This document shows, piece after piece, positions 50,251 to 55,239 of a stretch of DNA of 55,239 nucleotides. The DNA comes from Paracnuella aquatica (GTDB lineage Bacteria > Bacteroidota > Bacteroidia > Chitinophagales > Chitinophagaceae). The notes beneath the pieces were generated by a model that had not been told where the DNA came from, made no database searches, and saw only the letters and a program-made list of their open reading frames with translations. The stretch is from NCBI RefSeq assembly GCF_003332885.2, contig NZ_QOWJ01000020.1:1-55239 (forward strand), read 5' to 3'. The position numbers and the translations under genes are program-made. Every line of letters starts with the position of its first letter. Position 1 is the first letter of the stretch.

Positions 50251-50282
50251 GGTGCTTACCTGAGGTAATCAGAATAAGCACC
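50251..50282. repeat. Nested inverted repeat upstream of the small ORF
   Basis: GGTGCTTA (50251-50258) and TAAGCACC (50275-50282) enclose a second short palindrome TTACCTGAGGTAA. A T run follows on the plus strand. It lies 25 bases before the ORF start and may be an operator or a terminator. The gap 50227-50388 holds nothing else. Confidence 0.4.
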
Positions 50283-50388
50283 TTTTTCCACTTGTCGGGA
50301 TTTCACCATCGGCCCGGATGTATGCCGGAACCATTTACATCGATTTCATTTCACCTTTTACTCAATTATCTGACGCTATTGCAAACTG

Positions 50389-51444
50389 CTACAGCTTCTT
50401 TATTGTTTTCCTGACCACCAGGGTTTTCTCATCCACCGTATCCACCACCATGCGCTCATAGTTTTTGAGCCCCAATGCTTTTCTGAGCACTTCTGCTTCA
50501 CCCCCTGTGATGATCACATCCTCAGCCACAACTTCTACCCTATGCACCTTGCCCTTTTTCAGTTCTACCCGTACTTCCTTATTCCTTGGATCCTTAATGG
50601 CACGCAGTACTTTACTTTCTCCTTCCGAAAACAGTTGCAGGGAGGAGACCACTTGGCCTAGCTCGCTACTTTTTAGGTACTCCTTGAGGTAGTGCCTGAT
50701 GGAAAGGTATATATGGGGCCGGGAAGGGTCTACTTCCCCATCAGGATTTTCGCCAAAGTGGTACCCACCCCCTTTATATTCAGAAATGCTGCCATCAACA
50801 AAAAGCAGCAAGCCCCCTTCTTCCCCACTCACAAGACAATATTCGATAAGCTGGGTTAAGTAGTTTACGTCATACTTAAAGGCATCCAGCAACGCTTTAT
50901 CCTGGAGCACATCTTTGATGTACTGAAGATTTTGTGCCTCTTTTTCACCCAGCACCCCTGCCAGCCCTTTTTTTTCCAGTGCTGCTACTTGTGCTTTCAG
51001 GTTCTGCTCGGGTAGGTTATCCAGGTAAGCTCTTTTAAATAGGTAATCTGCAAGCCTCAGCATCTTGGAAATAGCATAGTCGAAGCCCCGGAGGTCCTGC
51101 AGCATGCGAATCCAGATCATCTGGGCAAAGGAAAACCTGGCCCAGGTGCCCCGCTGAAAAAAAGGCAGCAACCCCTGCTTACGCCAGAACTTCAGCAGGT
51201 CCTTTTCCTCCTTATCAAAATCCTCCAGCGGCACCAGCTTTTGGTGCATCCATGTGCGGAACTCATAGCTCGTGGCAAGCCCACCATCATCACCGGCCTC
51301 CTTACTTTGTGTGGCGCCTGAGCTACCAACAGACATATTATTATCTGAAGAAAGCTTCTTTACCTCCCCTTCCACTAGTGGTGTCTGCCCCTGCCTCAAG
51401 GGTTTACCAGGTGTGTTTTCCGGAGCTTTTGTCTTTTTAGCCAT
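50389..51444 (-). CDS. MerR-like DNA-binding protein with a large C-terminal domain
   Basis: This is a 351-residue protein. Residues 1-60 are polar and disordered. Residues 80-140 (FWRKQGLLPFFQRGTWARFSFAQMIW onward) resemble a MerR-type winged helix: a start with a G-L-L-P turn, an aromatic wing and a following R-x-L-Q-D-L-R-G helix. The C-terminal 200 residues are of unknown fold, with GGGYHFGENPDG and strands near the end (VHRVEVVAEDVIITGG). It could regulate the element. A longer ORF from 51483 is rejected because MAKKTKAPEN is the more natural start. It is divergent from the zinc-finger gene. Confidence 0.6.
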   Translation of the reverse strand: MAKKTKAPENTPGKPLRQGQTPLVEGEVKKLSSDNNMSVGSSGATQSKEAGDDGGLATSYEFRTWMHQKLVPLEDFDKEEKDLLKFWRKQGLLPFFQRGTWARFSFAQMIWIRMLQDLRGFDYAISKMLRLADYLFKRAYLDNLPEQNLKAQVAALEKKGLAGVLGEKEAQNLQYIKDVLQDKALLDAFKYDVNYLTQLIEYCLVSGEEGGLLLFVDGSISEYKGGGYHFGENPDGEVDPSRPHIYLSIRHYLKEYLKSSELGQVVSSLQLFSEGESKVLRAIKDPRNKEVRVELKKGKVHRVEVVAEDVIITGGEAEVLRKALGLKNYERMVVDTVDEKTLVVRKTIKKL

Positions 51445-51523
51445 AACGGAAGTGAAGGTACCAACGAGTAGTAACACTTCCAACTTTTATTTGCCACTTT
51501 ACGTATCCAGCTACTTCCGGTAA

Positions 51524-51531
51524 TATTTTTG
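51524..51531 (+). promoter_or_regulatory. -7 box of the zinc-finger/membrane gene pair
   Basis: TATTTTTG, a perfect match, 29 bases before the ATG at 51561. The -33 half is not evident. Confidence 0.45.
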
Positions 51532-51560
51532 GTCCATTATTTAATAAAAAACGACACCCT

Positions 51561-51998
51561 ATGTCTCAGTTATTTAAGCCATGGCCGCCCGAGCGGCGCT
51601 GCCAATTCTGTGGAAAGCCAATTACGGGCAAAAGCACCAAGAAGTTTTGCAACACTGGTTGCAAGGACAGCTTCCACAATGCAGAGAAAGCAAGAAAAAA
51701 CTCGAACACTTACTCGTATGAAACGGTGATGCGCCAAAATGAAAAGCACCTAAAGGTCCTATCCGCCAATGCTTACTACCAGCAGAATGGAATCTCAGAA
51801 GGTCCACTCCTCGGCCAGGGTGTGAACCTAAGTGTTTGTGTAAACGAGGAAGTGCACCTGAAAACCGGTGGGGTGATCTATTGGTATGGGTGCTATGGGG
51901 TGGAACTGCCTACAAAAGTGGGTGGCAACTATATGCTCCACCAAAGGGACGAATCCAAAGTGCCAAACTTTAAACTTGGAGGAGGTAATTATGTATAA
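51561..51998 (+). CDS. Zinc-finger protein of unknown function
   Basis: This is a 145-residue protein with an N-terminal four-cysteine finger (C14, C17, C30, C34: CQFCGKPITGK, then KKFCNTGCKDSFHN). This is similar to the zinc ribbon/treble-clef segment of small DNA- or RNA-binding proteins. The C-terminal 90 residues (including GVIYWYGCYGVELPTKVGGN) are of unknown fold. Its stop codon overlaps the start of the following membrane protein by 8 bases, so the pair is translated together. Family not recognised. Confidence 0.65.
   Translation: MSQLFKPWPPERRCQFCGKPITGKSTKKFCNTGCKDSFHNAEKARKNSNTYSYETVMRQNEKHLKVLSANAYYQQNGISEGPLLGQGVNLSVCVNEEVHLKTGGVIYWYGCYGVELPTKVGGNYMLHQRDESKVPNFKLGGGNYV
51980..51985 (+). 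promoter_or_regulatory. Strong Shine-Dalgarno site of the membrane protein
   Basis: AGGAGG lies five bases before the ATG at 51991, the same spacing as the Hsp20 site at 17593, and inside the end of the zinc-finger gene. Confidence 0.7.
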
Positions 51999-52317
51999 TC
52001 CACCTACCAGGGCCGTACTGATCATGGAAAAGACTAAAGCAATTGCCCAGATCAAGGGATTCAACCTTGCCCCGCCGGCCGCTGCCTCGAGCCATAGCCA
52101 AGAATCTTTTTTTGCTAGCGAAACACCGCAGCCTGCTGTGCCTAACTGCCAATCCGCTGCTACAGGTGTACCTGCAAGGCAAACGATCGTTAGAAAAGGA
52201 AGTTATGGCGAGTTTATTATTATTGTAATTATCGTTTTTGCTCTGGGTGCAACGGGTGTCTACCTGCTGGAGCTGCATGCAGCAAATAGAAAAAAGCAGC
52301 GCAACAATAGGCTGTAA
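51991..52317 (+). CDS. Small C-terminally anchored membrane protein
   Basis: This is a 108-residue protein. The first 70 residues are polar, with a low-complexity stretch (PPAAASSHSQESFFASETPQ). One strong helix follows (EFIIIVIIVFALGATGVYLL, residues 74-93), then a basic tail (NRKKQRNNRL). The start overlaps the zinc-finger gene and has an AGGAGG site. The order soluble finger then membrane anchor in one operon suggests a two-part system. Function is unknown. Confidence 0.65.
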   Translation: MYNPPTRAVLIMEKTKAIAQIKGFNLAPPAAASSHSQESFFASETPQPAVPNCQSAATGVPARQTIVRKGSYGEFIIIVIIVFALGATGVYLLELHAANRKKQRNNRL

Positions 52318-52380
52318 GGCCGCCATAAGTACTTAAGCACGAGGGCCTTTTCTTCGGACAATATCAGCCCGCATTTATAT

Positions 52381-52430
52381 TATGGGTGTATGATAAAGCA
52401 GATCCGCTTTATTATACACCCATAATTTTT
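52381..52430 (+). terminator. Terminator of the zinc-finger/membrane operon
   Basis: A 19-bp stem TATGGGTGTATGATAAAGC / GCTTTATTATACACCCATA (one G:T pair), loop AGATCC, then ATTTTTT. Confidence 0.85.
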
Positions 52431-52534
52431 TGCCCCTATAGAGGCGCCCATCACAGTAAAAATCATAGGCTAGCGTCAGGAAAAAGATAAAATCAGCGGC
52501 AAGAACGGGCCCGAAAAGATCGCCTGAGTTGCTG

Positions 52535-52595
52535 GCGTGTACAAGCGTGTAAACCCGTGTAAAGCGTGTACACCGTGTGTACACGCTTTACACGG
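52535..52595. repeat. Iteron-like cluster with a 19-bp perfect inverted repeat
   Basis: Four direct copies of a (G/C)CGTGTAMA word start at 52535, 52545, 52555 and 52564, about one helical turn apart. Two inverted copies follow at once, so CCGTGTAAAGCGTGTACAC (52555-52573) and its perfect reverse complement (52577-52595) are separated by only CGT. Nothing is coded here. Helically phased direct repeats plus a palindrome are usual for replication iterons, transfer origins or protein-binding operators. Confidence 0.75.
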
Positions 52596-52666
52596 AAAAA
52601 ACAAGGGTCGAATTGAGCCATTTTTTGAACACTCGAGGAAATGAAAAACCTGGCGCTTTGTGTAGT

Positions 52667-52700
52667 AAGCCGAATCGTTGTTTTCCACGATTCGGCTTTT
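52667..52700. terminator. Hairpin in the gap before the broken regulator
   Basis: A 12-bp perfect stem AAGCCGAATCGT / ACGATTCGGCTT with loop TGTTTTCC, then TT. It may end transcripts from the left. The rest of 52701-52954 shows no feature. Confidence 0.45.
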
Positions 52701-52954
52701 GGGAATTTGAATCATAAAAATCAACGCTATAAGGTTACCAAAAAGCGCAGGAAAACACGATTCCAACCCTATTGCCCAGGAATTGAAAAACCGTGAGCGG
52801 AAAGTCAATTATCGAAGAAAACATCGAAAATGTGCCCTATAGCGTAACCACGTTTACAAAAAATAACTTCAGAGCAAATAATGCAATTAAAAACCGTTGC
52901 ATCTGGCAGAAAATCACGGTTCTAAATAATGGTACAAAAAGGGAATTATTTCTT

Positions 52955-53326
52955 TTATAATAGTGTTTTGAGCAGCTCAACTTTTTCCTGCTCGGTTTGC
53001 AGCAGTTGCTCATAAAGCTCGACGATCTTTTCCACGGCATTAAAAACCTGCTGGTATACCATTGCATTGGAGTGATTGTCGAAAGTATTGTGCTGAACGG
53101 TATTGAGTAGGTTCACCGCTGCATCTTCGTTTAAGGTCTCGATCGCACCTGGAGCAATACCTAACACCTCGGCCATCTTTAGGAGACGATCTTCATCTAC
53201 AGCTTCGCCGCTTTCCTTGTGGGAGACGGCCTGCTACGATATGACAAATGCTTTTGCCTGGCGGTCTTGCCTAATGCCGCGTAGTTCCCGGATGAGCTTA
53301 ATGTTTTGGCCTGGGTGATGCCTTAT
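52955..53326 (-). pseudogene. XRE family regulator broken by one in-frame TAG
   Basis: The minus strand carries one open frame for an XRE-type regulator of about 123 residues: HHPGQNIKLIRELRGIRQ, then KAFVIS, then TAG at 53236-53234, then QAVSHKESGEAVDEDRLLKM and a C-terminal coiled coil (VELYEQLLQTEQEKVELL). The usual sequence around the stop would be IS-QQ-AVS, so a CAG-to-TAG change is likely. The first codon is also in doubt: the expected ATG before RHHPGQN reads ATA (53326-53324). TAG is a true stop in this genome (it ends hom). The gene is therefore probably dead, or it makes a 35-residue N-terminal fragment. Confidence 0.8.
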
Positions 53327-53385
53327 GCGATCAATGATACCTTTAATACTTTCAAAAAAAGGAAAACTTGGTTCGACCTCAATAA

Positions 53386-53435
53386 ACACAAAAAATGCTG
53401 CCGCAGTAATATTACTGCGGCAGCATTTTTTGTGT
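53386..53435. repeat. 50-bp perfect palindrome with no spacer
   Basis: Bases 53386-53410 are the exact reverse complement of 53411-53435. The ends are A- and T-rich (CACAAAAAATGC / GCATTTTTTGTG) and the core is G+C-rich (CTGCCGCAGTAAT). It is about 60 bases upstream of the broken XRE gene. It would act as a terminator in both directions, or as a cruciform or protein-binding site. Confidence 0.85.
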
Positions 53436-53817
53436 GAGAGTGCCAGATTGAACAGGCTTAATTCAGAAGCAATAAGCGGGACTTCAAGCCGGAAATTATT
53501 TGGTGCCAATGTCCAGGTTGTGTGTTTTGCGTTCCAACTAATAATAGCTCTCAAGTCCAAACAACCGTCTTGCATGCCCGTTGTCCTATACTCCCATGCT
53601 TAATCAAGATGGTCAACTGATCACTCACTAAAACCCACTGTAGGAAAATGGTTCCTGATTAGCATGCAATCCCTGCAAAAAGTTCGGTAAAGAAAATTAA
53701 GCGCCAGCCACGGAGACATTTTCCCACAATTTACGCTACTCTTAATGGGATATTGTGGCTACATTCTTCTAATAGACTAAATATTTTAGTAAATTTTCTT
53801 TCCAAAACCTACACCTC
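53436..53817. other. Gap before the tyrosine recombinase with small inverted repeats
   Basis: No ORF here is convincing. Two short nested inverted repeats lie at 53696-53746 (ATTAAG / CTTAAT) and 53724-53758 (CCACAAT / ATTGTGG). They may be binding sites for the recombinase encoded just downstream, or chance. Confidence 0.35.
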
Positions 53818-55044
53818 ATGCAACCACTGCTAACCCTAAAGGCCCTTTACCACCGGGGTCAGGAAAGTATCGGCATCTACTTTTCCCACAACAGTGCAAT
53901 CACCCATCAAATAAAAATCATCAAAGGAGCAAAATGGAGCCGAACAAACGTCTGCTGGTATCTACCCTTAACGAAGTCACACTACCAGGAACTAGTCAGA
54001 AACACTGCACATCTTGCAAAAATTGACACAAATGCCCTTCGGCAATACTTGGAACAAAGGAAAGTGCGGTTGCCCTCCCCTCCTTCCGATAAAACCACTC
54101 AAAAGTTTACTACCAATACTCAAGCAAGCCGCCTTGCCGCCGCACCACTTTCAACCCAAAATCTTCAGGCCCTGAACCGTTTTGTTGAAGAGTTGAAACT
54201 GAAGGGATACAGCTCAAGCACCATCCGCACCTACCGGGGGGAGTTGCTGCAACTTTTGCAGCTGCTGAAGCAAAAACCGGTGAACGAACTCACACCTGAC
54301 GATTTACGCAGGTATATGGTGTATGCTATGGAAAAGCAAGGAATTAGTGAAAATACCGCCCATAGCCGGCTCAATGCCCTTAAGTTTTATTTCGAGCAGG
54401 TGCTGGGACAGGAAAAGTTCTTTTGGCAGATTCCCAGGCCCCGCAAACCACAGCAACTTCCAAAGGTGTTAAGTGAACGGGAACTGGAGCGTTTGTTTGC
54501 AGCCATTCGTAATTTAAAACACAAAGCCCTTCTTTTTACTGCCTACAGTGCAGGGCTTCGGGTAAGTGAGGTAGTCCACCTAAGGCTTGCTGACGTGGAT
54601 AGTGGTCGGATGCAGTTACGCATCGAGAACGCTAAAGGCAAAAAGGACCGGTATGTGGGCCTGAGCATTCTGCTTTTGGATGTGCTGAGAGCCTACCTGC
54701 TGAAGACCAACCCAAGACCCGAGTTTTATTTGTTTGAGGGAGCGGTCCCTGGAGCACCATACACCAGCCGCAGTGCTCAGCTTATCTTTCATCAGGCAAG
54801 GCACGGTGCCGGCATTCAAAAAAAGGTCAGCTTTCATGTTTTGCGCCACTCATTTGCAACCCACTTACTGGAAAAAGGAATTGACATCCGCTATATTAAG
54901 GACCTGCTGGGGCATTTTAGTATCAAAACCACAGAACGCTATTTACATGTAAAAAAAGAGGAATTGATTACTATTGTTAATCCCCTGGATGCGCTTTTTG
55001 CCGGCAAAAGCTGGGATTGCTCGGGTTTCATTGACGAAACCTAA
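53818..55044 (+). CDS. Tyrosine recombinase/integrase
   Basis: This is a 408-residue phage-integrase family protein with a long N-terminal region (about 1-115) of the type seen in Bacteroidota integrases. A SAM-like core-binding domain follows (FVEELKLKGYSSSTIRTYRG, about 122-205), then the catalytic domain. The catalytic residues are visible: R in YSAGLRVSEVVHLRL, H and R in HVLRHSFATHLLEKG, H in LLGHFSIKTTERY, and the nucleophile Y in ERYLHVKK. It cuts and joins DNA one strand at a time. No att site can be named. A small hairpin (TACTG / CAGTA, 55123-55137) and T run follow the gene. Confidence 0.93.
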   Translation: MQPLLTLKALYHRGQESIGIYFSHNSAITHQIKIIKGAKWSRTNVCWYLPLTKSHYQELVRNTAHLAKIDTNALRQYLEQRKVRLPSPPSDKTTQKFTTNTQASRLAAAPLSTQNLQALNRFVEELKLKGYSSSTIRTYRGELLQLLQLLKQKPVNELTPDDLRRYMVYAMEKQGISENTAHSRLNALKFYFEQVLGQEKFFWQIPRPRKPQQLPKVLSERELERLFAAIRNLKHKALLFTAYSAGLRVSEVVHLRLADVDSGRMQLRIENAKGKKDRYVGLSILLLDVLRAYLLKTNPRPEFYLFEGAVPGAPYTSRSAQLIFHQARHGAGIQKKVSFHVLRHSFATHLLEKGIDIRYIKDLLGHFSIKTTERYLHVKKEELITIVNPLDALFAGKSWDCSGFIDET

Positions 55045-55185
55045 CAATCCACAAAACGAAACCTAGAAGGAATGAAACAGAGCAAATTAGAAAAATGGTT
55101 TAGTTTCGGCTAATACGTAAATACTACTGTTAGCAGTAATTTTTGTGACACCGTTTCCAATCCAGAGTAAATAGACACAAACCTC

Positions 55186-55239
55186 ATGGCAGACTGGTTC
55201 AGACGTAAATCATGGACGCAAACTGACGAAGAAGAGTTT
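55186..55239 (+). CDS. Start of a protein cut by the window edge
   Basis: An ATG opens an 18-codon frame, MADWFRRKSWTQTDEEEF, that runs off the right edge. The charged start is like that of small helical-repeat proteins in Bacteroidota, but the fragment is too short for a firm name. Confidence 0.45.
   Translation, partial: MADWFRRKSWTQTDEEEF

Larger units (their letters stand above)
48402..55239. mobile_element. Putative integrated element at tRNA-Met, right end not visible
   Basis: The gene content changes at the tRNA 3' end: a large serine recombinase runs antisense into the tRNA, followed by a MerR-like regulator, a zinc-finger/membrane pair, iteron-like repeats, a broken XRE regulator and a tyrosine recombinase. 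No copy of the tRNA 3' end was found further right, so the other boundary lies outside the window or has decayed. The two recombinases may belong to two nested or adjacent elements. Confidence 0.65.

Noticed and set aside
53234-53236. TAG as a recoded sense codon
   Set aside because: TAG is used as the normal stop of hom (17031-17033), and only one gene contains it in frame.
53325-53603. 92-residue plus-strand ORF and the upstream half of the minus-strand ORF 53234-53575
   Set aside because: Both run through the perfect palindrome; the minus-strand part above 53326 shows no XRE similarity and is treated as untranslated.
48369-55239. Direct repeat of the tRNA 3' end marking the far end of the element
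   Set aside because: No second copy was found by eye; the far end is probably outside the window.
1-55239. CRISPR array, rRNA operon or classical insertion sequence
   Set aside because: No regularly spaced identical repeats, no rRNA sequence and no transposase gene were seen; repeats here are palindromic or degenerate words.

Overview
The window looks like a chromosomal segment from a Bacteroidota bacterium, most likely Chitinophagaceae or a close relative; no rRNA is present to fix the genus. Evidence: -7 boxes of the Bacteroidota type (TAnnTTTG) precede many genes, Shine-Dalgarno sequences are nearly absent, and the gene families are typical of the phylum (fused alpha/beta 2-oxoacid dehydrogenase E1, tandem DUF1573 proteins, DUF4254 next to family 9 glycosyltransferases, EcsC and CsbD proteins, a SAM-I riboswitch, a possible type IX secretion tail).

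Layout. 0-7.4 kb: secreted and small one- or two-helix membrane proteins, an acetyltransferase, a PrsW-type protease fused to an acetyltransferase domain, and a large secreted HExxH / beta-propeller / beta-barrel protein. 7.7-10.6 kb: gcvP. 11.6-13.7 kb: a membrane protein, histidine kinase and NarL-type regulator with overlapping or abutting genes. 15.2-17.0 kb: a SAM-I riboswitch and terminator ahead of homoserine dehydrogenase. 17-25.8 kb: Hsp20, lytic transglycosylase, sterol-desaturase-like hydroxylase, S41 lipoprotein, Dabb protein, FMN-binding protein, and a divergent App1 phosphatase / diacylglycerol kinase pair. 26-28 kb: an Uup-type ABC-F ATPase. 28-31.2 kb: two family 9 glycosyltransferases and DUF4254, probably for surface polysaccharide. 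31.4-36.3 kb: MFS, DedA, dicarboxylate and amino-acid transporters. 36.5-48.0 kb: yebC, DCC protein, a large surface protein, PhzF, a TRIC-like channel, E1 dehydrogenase, two DUF1573 proteins, an aminotransferase and an SRPBCC protein.

From tRNA-Met at 48.37 kb to the right edge the content changes to an integrated element. A large serine recombinase runs into the tRNA antisense, and its stop codon lies on the anticodon. Behind it are a MerR-like regulator, a zinc-finger/membrane gene pair, an iteron-like repeat cluster, an XRE regulator broken by one stop codon, a 50-bp perfect palindrome and a tyrosine recombinase. The other end of the element is not visible.

Intergenic DNA is rich in structure: 85-bp REPIN-like double hairpins, degenerate short-word repeats in several gaps, two candidate small RNAs, and -7 boxes placed 2-5 bases from start codons, which suggests leaderless transcripts. 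The most useful leads are the recombinase-tRNA junction, the iteron cluster, the palindrome, the REPIN-like elements, the candidate RNAs, the PrsW-acetyltransferase fusion and the leaderless-promoter pattern. All function calls come from reading the sequence; no database search was run.
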